Shown: positions 53,936-60,470 of the stretch, piece by piece
Layout: each line of letters opens with the position of its first letter
How positions within the stretch are numbered: position 1 is the stretch's first letter
DNA from: Zestomonas carbonaria
Lineage (GTDB): Bacteria > Pseudomonadota > Gammaproteobacteria > Pseudomonadales > Pseudomonadaceae
Assembly (NCBI RefSeq): GCF_904061905.1
Contig: NZ_CAJFCI010000074.1
Coordinates: 1-60,470, forward strand
Direction of reading: 5' to 3'
DNA: 60,470 nt
Position numbers and translations under genes: made by a program
The notes under the pieces: generated by a model
The model's input: only the letters and a program-made list of their open reading frames with translations
The model's database searches: none
What the model was told of the DNA's origin: nothing

Positions 53936-55280
53936 GGATCACCACCTGGGCGGTGGCTTCCACGCGGCCCGGGGTGGCCGTGGGCTGGGTGCCTACCGAG
54001 AGCTTTTCCAGGCGCGCGCGGAAGATCTCGCTGTAGTGGGCGATGCCGCCGTTCGTGCCGGTTGGGTTGGAGGCCGCGCCGATCACCGGATACCAGCCGC
54101 GCGCCTGGGCGTTGCTGCCGTTGGCCGAGTCCTCGCTGGCCAGCAGGTTCATCGGGGTGCTGTTGCGGTACAGACGGATGCCCACGCCCTTCGCGACCCC
54201 CGGTTGGCCGTAGTTATCCGAGACCAGGTAGGCCAGTCCGCCATTGCTGTTGGCCAGGCCCAGCGCCGAGGACGCCGCCAGCGCGCCCGCGGATACCTTG
54301 ATGCCCAGTGCGGTGCCCGTCGCCGCGACACTGTTGATCACGCCACTCTGGCACTTGAAGGCCACTTCGAACGGCATCTCGCGGAAAGCGCCGGCATTGA
54401 CCTCGCCAAGGGAGATGGGCGGGAACACCACCCGTGGGGTGACGTTGGTCACCACGCAGGTCGGATAGCGCTTGAGCGTCACGCGGTTGTAGAGGCCGAT
54501 CGCCCCGGGCCAGTAGTGGTGCCAGCCGCCCCAGTTGCCGCCGATGTGGGCCTGGCCGACGGTGGGGTAATCCAGCCCAGGCCCCTTGATGGCGATGTAG
54601 CCCGCCGGCTGGGTGTAGCCATAGATCTGCGATGGGGTGCCGGGGGAGTAGTAGCGGGTCGGTTCCAGCGGTGCGCTGAACAGTTCGGTACGTACAGCGC
54701 TGAGGTTCTTCGCCTTGACCAACTGAAAGCCGCGCGAGTCGATGTCCAGTCCGCTGAGCCGGCGCTCGCGCCAGACGTCGGTGAAGTATTGGCCGGTCTC
54801 CACGTGGGTCAGGCGCAGAAGGACGTTGGGCCAGGCTGTGCGGTAGGCGGCCTGCAGGCCGATGGAATTGCCGACGCTGTCGCCGCCGTCGTACCAGCCG
54901 CTGTAGAGGTTGTCGCCGTTGGTGGAGAACATCTCGTAGACCGCATCCTCCGGCGCACAGCGAAAGAACACCCGCTCCGGATCATAGCCGGCGGCGGCTC
55001 CGTACTGGGTGTGCGGTGCCACGGAGCTGGCGATCAGGGTCGGGTAGGGCTGGAAACCCGGGTCGCTGACGTTGATCACACTGGGCAGGCCGAGCGAGCC
55101 GTTGCAGGTATCGCAGGCTCCGGCCCAGGAGGCGGCGGTGCCTTCGCCGGGGCGGATCTGGGTATTGGAGGTGGTCGTGCTGCTGCCGACGCTGGTGACC
55201 TTGTAGCAGGTGGCCCAGGCATCCTGGGCCAGGAGCAGCGCTAGCAGCGGGGACAGGAATTGGACTGTTCGGAGCATCAT
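53925..55280 (-). CDS. cupA4: Large fimbrial subunit, probable tip adhesin (CupA4 position)
   Basis: 451 residues with a signal peptide (about 1-23, ending AWAT); ATG at 55280 or 55277. The N-terminal two thirds (about 24-290) is a Tyr/Gly/Trp-rich region with few family hallmarks (TCYKVTSVGSS, SGWYDGGDSVGN, GGNWGGWHHYWPG) and paired Cys residues. The last 160 residues look like a pilin domain: PPISLGEVNAGAFREMPFEV, FKCQSGVINSV, and the terminal strand GRVEATAQVVIRVQ. This is the two-domain layout of chaperone-usher tip adhesins. It starts 12 bases after the usher gene. Confidence 0.82.
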   Translation of the reverse strand: MMLRTVQFLSPLLALLLAQDAWATCYKVTSVGSSTTTSNTQIRPGEGTAASWAGACDTCNGSLGLPSVINVSDPGFQPYPTLIASSVAPHTQYGAAAGYDPERVFFRCAPEDAVYEMFSTNGDNLYSGWYDGGDSVGNSIGLQAAYRTAWPNVLLRLTHVETGQYFTDVWRERRLSGLDIDSRGFQLVKAKNLSAVRTELFSAPLEPTRYYSPGTPSQIYGYTQPAGYIAIKGPGLDYPTVGQAHIGGNWGGWHHYWPGAIGLYNRVTLKRYPTCVVTNVTPRVVFPPISLGEVNAGAFREMPFEVAFKCQSGVINSVAATGTALGIKVSAGALAASSALGLANSNGGLAYLVSDNYGQPGVAKGVGIRLYRNSTPMNLLASEDSANGSNAQARGWYPVIGAASNPTGTNGGIAHYSEIFRARLEKLSVGTQPTATPGRVEATAQVVIRVQ

Positions 55281-55292
55281 GGCCTCTTCGAT

Positions 55293-57887
55293 TCAACGCT
55301 GGGCGGAAGCGGGGGTGCAGGTGGCTTGCAGGCGGATCAGAACCTGGTCGCGCCGGGCCTTCTTGAGGTCGTAGGGCAAGTGGCAACTGTCTTGCGGCGC
55401 GTTGCCCCACTGCACGCGCAGCCGGCCCTGTTCGCCCTCGGCGCGGGCATAGACCTGGCTGCCCTGGCCGACCATGCCGATGTTCACGCCCTGGCTGTCG
55501 AACACGTCGGCGCCCAGCGGCAACGGTGTGCCCCCGGGCGTGCGCGCCTGGATCAACAGCGGGTGGCCGGTCAGGGTCTTGAACTCCACACGCACGCTGG
55601 CGCCGGCGTAGGGAGCGATCTTGCGTTCGGTCTCCATCAGCTCGGCGTTCTCGGATATGCCCTGTGGATCCAGGCTGATGGGGTTGTAGCGATAGGGCGA
55701 CAGCGATGGCACCACGGCGAAGCCATTGCCGTCGATCCGCGCGCCCTGGCCGCCGCGCACGCCGGCTCCGCTGGCGCCACGGGCTTCGACCAGGGCGAAG
55801 GTATCGCCCACGTAGGGCCCGAGGGTCAGGCCGCCGCCGTGCAGCACGGCCGCGCCGCGCACGCCGCCGTTGACCTGGCGATAGTCGCTGCTTTCGGCGT
55901 AACCGACATTGAGCGTGGCCACGGCGGTCTGCTTTTGCAGATTGCCGTTCCAGTTGCTGCCCTGTCCCTCGCTGTCATGCCCGGCGGCCACCGCATAGCT
56001 GAGGGTGCGGTCTTCGCCGAGGGTGCCGTTGATGCCGGTCTGGTAGCTGGTGCCGCTGCTGTCGCCGGAACGCCGGGCGGCCATGGCGCTGAGGGTTGGG
56101 GCACGACTGGAGGAGCCCAGCGGCATCGACACGTTGAGGGTAAGGATGTTTGTGCGGTTGCGGCCTTCGCGGTCGATCGGCGACGGCGGTTGCGGCCCGC
56201 CGGCGACCGGGACGAGATCGCCGCGATACCAAGTGGTTTCCTGTCTCGAGTAGGCGATGTTGTAGCTGAGCTGGCGCCAGGTGTTGGAGTAGCCGAACTG
56301 CAACTGGGTGTCGCGGTTCTTCCCATCGTAGTAATCGCTGGTGGAACCGGACAGATAGAGGTTGCCGTAGCCGCCGAGCCCCTGGTTGATCAGGAGGGTG
56401 AACTGGTTGCGTTGCTTGTAGTTGCTGGAGTCCCAGTGCTCGCCGTGGTCGGCCGCCGTGCGCGAGCCGAGCACGTCGCCGAGGTCGCGATAGCCTTCCG
56501 TCGAGTAGCGGTAGCCGGCCAGGGTCAGCATCGTGTTGGTGGGCTGGAATGTACGGCTGTAGTTGAGGCCGATGCGCCAGCCTTGTTCGTGCTCGTCTTC
56601 CTCCACGCGGGCGCTGGAGAACGTGGTGTTGAGGCCGAAGGCACCGTAGGGTGTGGCCAGTACGCCGCCGCCGAGCAGTGCCAGGTAGTCTTCCGCGACG
56701 CGGGCGCCGAGGTTGGCGGTCAGCGCGTTGCTTAGGCCGTGCTGGTAGGTGAGGTCGCCGAACAGGTCGTCGCCGTCGCCATACTGGCGTGCCTGCCCCA
56801 GGGTGGCGCTGTAGCGCGACAGGCCCGGACGCATCGACTCGGGAACCGCCGAGAAAGGCACGCTGAAGCGCGACTCGCTGCCGTCCGCCTCGATCACCTG
56901 GACGTCCAGGTCGCCGTCGTAGGAGGTGCCGTACAGGTCGCTGATGACGAAGGGGCCGGGAGCGACCGTGGTTTCGTGGATCTTCTTGCCGTTCTGACTG
57001 ATCACGACCCGTGCGTTGGTCGTCGCGGTGCCGCGCACCAGGGGGGCGTACTGGCGCTGGGAGTCGGGCAGCATGCGGTCGTCGGTGGCCAGGCGCAGAC
57101 CCCGGTAGCCCATGCTGCCGAACAGGTTGCCCTCGGTGTAGCTCTCGCCCAGCGTCAGCTCGCTGCGCAGCCCTGGCAGGGCGCGTTGGGCGTAGCTGCG
57201 GATGCTGTTCCAGTCGCCATGGCTGCTCCCGTTGTAGTCGGAGTAGGTGTAGTTCGACTGGTGTCGCAAGCGCCACAGGCCGAGGTTGATACCGCCGTTC
57301 AGGCCCAGGTAGCCGTAGTCCGAACGGCCGCCGCTGTTGCCATCGAAATCCGAGCGGTAGAGGTTGGCGTCGTAGTTGACGAAGGCCATGCTGCTGCCGG
57401 CGTCCCATTCGTCCGGGCTGACGTAGCCGCGTGGCTTGATGTCGAGCAGGGCCTGTGGCACCGACAGGTCAAGGCGCAGGCGTGCCATGTCGAGGCTGAA
57501 GGTCGAACCGGGCAGGCGTATGGCCAGCCCCTGGCAGTCGTCATTGCCGGATAGCGGCACCGGTCCCGGCTGGGCGCCGAGGCTGCGACGCAGGAAGCGC
57601 TCGCTGAAGCAGGGCTCGACGCGCTGGTCGCTGGTGCGGAAGGTCACCGGCGCGCGGCTGCGGAACTGGCCATTGAGGTAGATATCGACCTGGTAGGTGC
57701 CGGGATCGGTGTGGTCGGCGCGATTGAAGCGTTCCAGGCTGCCGCCGGCCAGGTCGGAGCCCAGCAGCAGTCGGTCGTCGAAGTGGTAGCCGGTTTCGCC
57801 GTGGGCCAGGACGCTCGCCGCCAGTGCCAGACCGCCCAGGGCCAGTGACGCGGTGGGGGCACGGCGTGAGTCAAGGTTGAAGGTCAT
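55293..57887 (-). CDS. cupA3: Fimbrial outer-membrane usher (CupA3-like)
   Basis: 864 residues. A signal peptide (about 1-29) is followed by the usher N-terminal domain (LGSDLAGGSLERFNRADHTD, GTYQVDIYLNGQFRSR). The 24-strand barrel has the plug domain with VRGTATTNARVVISQNGKKI, TTVAPGPFVISDLYGTSYDG and PFSAVPESMRPGLSRYS. The C-terminal domains contain GAGVRGGQGARIDGNGFAVV and GTPLPLGADVFDSQG. It exports and assembles the pilin chain. Its start overlaps the first chaperone gene by 17 bases. Confidence 0.95.
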   Translation of the reverse strand: MTFNLDSRRAPTASLALGGLALAASVLAHGETGYHFDDRLLLGSDLAGGSLERFNRADHTDPGTYQVDIYLNGQFRSRAPVTFRTSDQRVEPCFSERFLRRSLGAQPGPVPLSGNDDCQGLAIRLPGSTFSLDMARLRLDLSVPQALLDIKPRGYVSPDEWDAGSSMAFVNYDANLYRSDFDGNSGGRSDYGYLGLNGGINLGLWRLRHQSNYTYSDYNGSSHGDWNSIRSYAQRALPGLRSELTLGESYTEGNLFGSMGYRGLRLATDDRMLPDSQRQYAPLVRGTATTNARVVISQNGKKIHETTVAPGPFVISDLYGTSYDGDLDVQVIEADGSESRFSVPFSAVPESMRPGLSRYSATLGQARQYGDGDDLFGDLTYQHGLSNALTANLGARVAEDYLALLGGGVLATPYGAFGLNTTFSSARVEEDEHEQGWRIGLNYSRTFQPTNTMLTLAGYRYSTEGYRDLGDVLGSRTAADHGEHWDSSNYKQRNQFTLLINQGLGGYGNLYLSGSTSDYYDGKNRDTQLQFGYSNTWRQLSYNIAYSRQETTWYRGDLVPVAGGPQPPSPIDREGRNRTNILTLNVSMPLGSSSRAPTLSAMAARRSGDSSGTSYQTGINGTLGEDRTLSYAVAAGHDSEGQGSNWNGNLQKQTAVATLNVGYAESSDYRQVNGGVRGAAVLHGGGLTLGPYVGDTFALVEARGASGAGVRGGQGARIDGNGFAVVPSLSPYRYNPISLDPQGISENAELMETERKIAPYAGASVRVEFKTLTGHPLLIQARTPGGTPLPLGADVFDSQGVNIGMVGQGSQVYARAEGEQGRLRVQWGNAPQDSCHLPYDLKKARRDQVLIRLQATCTPASAQR

Positions 57888-58623
57888 GGTGAATGTCCAC
57901 CCGCGCGCCGTAGTCGTTGATCAGCAGGGCATGCAGGCGGGGCGTGCCGCTGGGCAATGCTCCGGGTGTCTGCGGCGCCCATTCGGTCTGGCCATGGGGT
58001 TCGACCATGCGGGATTGCAACGCCCATTGGCGGCCGCCGACCTTGAGGCTGGCGCTGCCGAAGGAGGCGTAGTAGCCAGTCGGGTTTTCCACGCGTACAC
58101 GCCAGTCGCCCGCGCTTCCAATCAGGCTGAAGCGCAGCTTGCCGGGCAGTTGTTCGGGAGATTCGGCGATGCCCGAGGGGCGATAGAACAGCTTCAGGCG
58201 ATTGCGCAGCATCACCAGCATCTGGTTGCGGTCCGCCATGGCCTCGTTGCGCGGTGGAATCTGCAGCACATTGAGGTGGAAGAGGGATTCGCGGTCCTGA
58301 GGCAGACCCTGGCCGGTGTAGACGATGCGCAGGGTCTGGCCGCTGCCCGGGGCCACGCGGGAGACGGCGGGGTTGATCAGAAAGGGCGCGTCGGCCCGAT
58401 CCGGGGTGGAGGCAGGGTCGTTCACATCGATCCAGGCCTGCACCACATTGGGAAACGTGTCGTTGTTGGTCAGTTGTACGGTCTTCTCGCGCGCTTCGCC
58501 GGGGTAGATCACCCGGGTACCGGTAACCACCACGCTGGCATCGGCCAACAGGGCGTGAGTGGAAAACAGCAGGCCGAGCGCGAGAGTCGCCGCACCGCTG
58601 GGGCAGCGTCGTTGGGCAATCAT
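57871..58623 (-). CDS. cupA2: Periplasmic fimbrial chaperone (CupA2-like)
   Basis: 250 residues from the ATG at 58623 with GAGGTGA upstream; longer open frames run into the pilin gene and are shadows. A signal peptide (about 1-29, ending ADAS) precedes the PapD fold: SVVVTGTRVIYPGEAREKTV, FPNVVQAWIDVND, and the chaperone signature ESLFHLNVLQIPPR. The conserved Arg and Lys that hold the pilin C-terminus are in place (TRVIYPG; RNRLKLFYRPSG). It lies between the major pilin and the usher, overlapping the usher start. Confidence 0.93.
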   Translation of the reverse strand: MIAQRRCPSGAATLALGLLFSTHALLADASVVVTGTRVIYPGEAREKTVQLTNNDTFPNVVQAWIDVNDPASTPDRADAPFLINPAVSRVAPGSGQTLRIVYTGQGLPQDRESLFHLNVLQIPPRNEAMADRNQMLVMLRNRLKLFYRPSGIAESPEQLPGKLRFSLIGSAGDWRVRVENPTGYYASFGSASLKVGGRQWALQSRMVEPHGQTEWAPQTPGALPSGTPRLHALLINDYGARVDIHHDLQP

Positions 58624-58707
58624 CCTGTTCACCTCGTCGACGGGGGGGGCAGCCACGCGAACGCCTGTCGGGCGCCCGGTCGTGGACCCGGAGTGTCGGG
58701 GAAAGGG

Positions 58708-58727
58708 GCGGCACCCGTGGGTGCCGC
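58708..58727 (-). terminator. Intercistronic hairpin behind the major pilin gene
   Basis: GCGGCACCC-GT-GGGTGCCGC is a perfect inverted repeat 6 bases beyond the pilin stop codon. There is no T-run. In such operons a hairpin here can protect the pilin mRNA or attenuate read-through, giving more pilin than chaperone and usher. Confidence 0.6.
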
Positions 58728-58733
58728 GCAGGG

Positions 58734-59279
58734 TCACTCGTAGCGCAGGGTGTAGGTCACCGAGCTGAGGACCGGACCGGGGGTGACGGTGGCGGCTTCG
58801 GAAACGTACTGCACCGCGTAGTCGTAGGTGGTTTCGGTCTGGCCGTCGGCGAGGACGATGTCGCCGGCTTCCACGGCCGCACCGCCGGCCAGGTTCACCG
58901 GATTGCCGGCCGGGGCGTCGAGCAGTTGCAGGGCCACGCCGGTGGCGCCGGAGGCTGCGGTGTTGGCCAGGTGGCCGGAACCGGTCGGATTGGTCGCCTG
59001 GAAGAGGGTGGTGAAATGCTCGTCGGCACCGCTCGGGGCCGAGCAGCCGGTCAACTGAAGGGTGAAGGTGGTTTCGCCTGTGGTCCGGCCGACGCCGCCA
59101 TTCAGCGCACTGGCAGGTACGCTTTCGAGGACCACGGTCGGGTCGGTGGAACCATTCACCACGGCCTGGCAGGTCTGGTCGGTGACTTCGCCATTGAAGG
59201 TGATGGTATTGGCAGCCAATGCAATTCCCGGCACGGTGATGATTGCCGCGACAGCCAGGGCTTTTGCGTGTTGCTTCAT
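58734..59279 (-). CDS. cupA1: Major fimbrial subunit (CupA1-like pilin)
   Basis: 181 residues with an AAGGAG site 7 bases before the ATG. The signal peptide ends at about residue 23 (GIALAANTITF). The mature pilin has the type 1 features: NTITFNGEVTDQTCQAVVNG with the first Cys, FTLQLTGCSAP with its disulfide partner, and the C-terminal chaperone-binding strand SSVTYTLRYE with the penultimate Tyr. It is the first gene of the five-gene leftward operon. The cgr-type regulators that I associate with cupA in P. aeruginosa are not next to it. Confidence 0.93.
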   Translation of the reverse strand: MKQHAKALAVAAIITVPGIALAANTITFNGEVTDQTCQAVVNGSTDPTVVLESVPASALNGGVGRTTGETTFTLQLTGCSAPSGADEHFTTLFQATNPTGSGHLANTAASGATGVALQLLDAPAGNPVNLAGGAAVEAGDIVLADGQTETTYDYAVQYVSEAATVTPGPVLSSVTYTLRYE

Positions 59280-59474
59280 GGTTTCGCTCCTTGATGTGGC
59301 ATCCTTTGCCCATCGTAATGGTGTATTTGCATCGAAGTGTCTAATACAACTATCTGAAGTTCTGGAGTGGAATCACCGTGGCGTCACTGCCAGGCAGGCG
59401 CCGAAGTTGTTCCGCTCGCGACTAGGTTGTCAGCCTTGTCCATGGTTTTTCTACGGGTAATTAACATTTGTTCA

Positions 59475-59500
59475 GGTTCTTAAAGATTCTTCAGATTCTT
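59475..59500. repeat. Three near-phased GRTTCTT direct repeats
   Basis: GGTTCTT at 59475, GATTCTT at 59485 and GATTCTT at 59494 are spaced 10 and 9 bases, close to one helical turn. This spacing suggests binding sites for a regulator on one DNA face, about 200 bases upstream of cupA1. Confidence 0.4.
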
Positions 59501-59671
59501 GAATGACGGTTACTGTTCGTGGTCGAAAGTTTCCCGCTCTCTATGTAACGGCGCTTGATTGGCTACGCCATCCGGCTCCGATTGAGCGGTTGACCATTGT
59601 TAACATTATGGGCAGTCGATTTTCTTGACGGCTGGAATGTCACTGCTATTTCATCTGGTCAGTATCTTTCA

Positions 59672-59700
59672 TGCATGTCTGAAAGTGCATGTCTGCACTT
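59672..59700. promoter_or_regulatory. Candidate operator upstream of the small membrane-protein gene
   Basis: TGCATGTCTG occurs twice (59672-59681 and 59686-59695). The second copy overlaps a perfect palindrome, AAGTGCA-TGTC-TGCACTT (59683-59700). It lies 58 bases before the GTG start at 59758. Confidence 0.4.
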
Positions 59701-59757
59701 CGCAATCAACTTGGCTGTGCCAAGTCCTGCATTATGTGGATGGCAAGGAAGTTTCCC

Positions 59758-59919
59758 GTGCGTAATGTTTTCCGGCTGCTGGGTCTTGTTCTTGTTGTGA
59801 TCCTCTGCATGTTGTGGGGCAACCGGACCTATTCGAGCGATGTCTTGCAGGTTCCCGGAACCAGCGTGTCCATTCATGCGGAAATGGCCAAGGGAGCGTT
59901 TCTCAAGAGCGCTCTTTGA
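59758..59919 (+). CDS. Putative 53-residue single-pass membrane protein
   Basis: A GTG at 59758 has AAGGAA at ideal distance (7 bases). Upstream in-frame ATGs at 59734 and 59740 have no such site. The product has one hydrophobic helix directly after a basic start (FRLLGLVLVVILCMLWGN, about 5-22) and a polar tail of about 30 residues, so it would sit in the inner membrane with its C-terminus outside. I do not recognise a family. It ends 35 bases before the wzz-type gene on the same strand, so co-transcription is likely. Coding status is uncertain because of the small size. Confidence 0.45.
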   Translation: MRNVFRLLGLVLVVILCMLWGNRTYSSDVLQVPGTSVSIHAEMAKGAFLKSAL

Positions 59920-59954
59920 TTCTCGAAAGTGATTGCCGGGCAAAGGGGACTTTC

Positions 59955-60470
59955 ATGGATGGACAGGTACAGTTATTGCGCCAACCGGTGAACGACGAGA
60001 TCGATCTGGTTGAACTGGCGCGCACGCTCTGGCAACAGAAGCTGCTCATCCTCTTCTGCGCCGTGGCCGTCTCGGCCATCGCCGCGCTGTATGCCTTCAC
60101 TGCCACCCCCTACTACCGGGTGCAGAGCATCCTGCGCCCGACGCCCATCAAGGAGCTGGATGCCCTGAACCAGAGCGGGGTCTACAAACTGAATCCCGAC
60201 GCCGCCCTGCAGCGCATGGGGATCGCGCTCGAGTCCTACGCCAATCGCCTGGAGTTCTTCAGGACGCACCCGGACCTGTTCGTGGAACTGCAGCAACCGA
60301 ACCTCACCCTGGAGCAGTCGTTCGAACGCTTCAATCGTGACGCCTTCACCGTCCTCAAGCCGGACGCCAAGAAGGACACCAGCATGGGCCGCTATGTCGG
60401 CATCGCCATGAGCTACCCCGCCGGCGTGCAAGGCCCCGAAGCCCTGAACGGCCTCGTCGATTACGTCATC
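59955..60470 (+). CDS. wzz: Wzz-type polysaccharide chain-length determinant, N-terminal part
   Basis: The frame from the ATG at 59955 (AAAGGGGA upstream) stays open to the window end, giving 172 residues. The N-terminus NDEIDLVELARTLWQQKLL is the usual Wzz cytoplasmic start, followed by the first membrane helix (about 33-51, ILFCAVAVSAIAALYAFTA) and the periplasmic opening PYYRVQSILRPTPIKELDALN. Wzz proteins set O-antigen or other polysaccharide chain length. The missing C-terminal part should carry the second helix. Polysaccharide genes probably follow beyond the window. Confidence 0.9.
   Translation, partial: MDGQVQLLRQPVNDEIDLVELARTLWQQKLLILFCAVAVSAIAALYAFTATPYYRVQSILRPTPIKELDALNQSGVYKLNPDAALQRMGIALESYANRLEFFRTHPDLFVELQQPNLTLEQSFERFNRDAFTVLKPDAKKDTSMGRYVGIAMSYPAGVQGPEALNGLVDYVI

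Larger units (their letters stand above)
59280..59757. promoter_or_regulatory. Divergent regulatory region between cupA1 and the wzz-side genes
   Basis: 478 bases, AT-richer than the flanking genes, with no supported gene. It holds the cupA promoter on the left and a rightward promoter. A weak rightward candidate is TTGACG at 59625-59630 with TATTTC 16 bases later. Three GRTTCTT repeats lie at 59475-59500 and a palindrome with direct repeats at 59672-59700. Confidence 0.5.

Overview
The window is a high-GC, densely packed proteobacterial chromosome segment with strong AGGAG-type ribosome binding sites and long antisense shadow frames. The gene content (a Vibrio-type type VI secretion cluster, a CupA-like chaperone-usher fimbria, an AlkS/AlkJ-like pair, a Wzz chain-length regulator) points to Pseudomonas, probably the P. 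aeruginosa / P. nitroreducens / P. citronellolis side of the genus. The species is an inference; no rRNA or housekeeping marker is present.

Bases 1-20.7 kb hold a type VI secretion system (T6SS) in two divergent operons. Leftward: tssB, tssC, tssE, tssF, tssG, an FHA gene, tssJ, tssK, tssL and the start of a vgrG. Rightward: tssH (clpV), a sigma-54 activator (vasH-like), a vasI-like gene, tssA and tssM, closed by a strong terminator. Apart from the inversion this is the Vibrio cholerae gene order. A 141-bp MITE-like element sits between tssB and tssC and supplies the last base of the tssB stop codon. TssJ carries a large internal insertion. No hcp and no Thr kinase/phosphatase genes are in view.

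Bases 20.8-36.6 kb hold a lipid or branched-acid catabolic block. Leftward: a short-chain dehydrogenase, two MaoC-fold half-hydratases and an SCP-x-type thiolase. Rightward: an acyl-CoA dehydrogenase, an aldehyde dehydrogenase, an iron-ADH-like protein with most metal ligands replaced, and an acyl-CoA ligase. After a terminator come four envelope genes: DUF1302 outer-membrane protein, DUF1329 periplasmic protein, a YCF48-type beta-propeller and an RND/MMPL transporter. Together these could import a hydrophobic substrate, oxidise an alcohol or aldehyde to the acid, activate it with CoA and shorten it by beta-oxidation.

Bases 36.8-45.1 kb hold a leftward MoxR / DUF58 / DUF4381 / VWA / VWA-TPR / BatD operon ending in a translationally coupled periplasmic HAD phosphatase, preceded by a LysR regulator. 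Next come a secreted arylsulfatase and a large MalT/AlkS-like LuxR regulator (45.2-49.7 kb), then a rightward pair: a GMC alcohol dehydrogenase (AlkJ-like) and an alpha-methylacyl-CoA racemase-type CaiB protein (50.3-53.2 kb). The racemase fits the idea that the catabolic block handles methyl-branched acyl-CoAs.

Bases 53.2-59.3 kb hold a leftward five-gene chaperone-usher fimbrial operon in CupA order, with a hairpin behind the major pilin gene. The last 1.2 kb contains AT-richer regulatory DNA, a putative 53-residue membrane protein and the start of a wzz-type gene cut by the window end. I saw no tRNA, rRNA, CRISPR array or complete insertion sequence.
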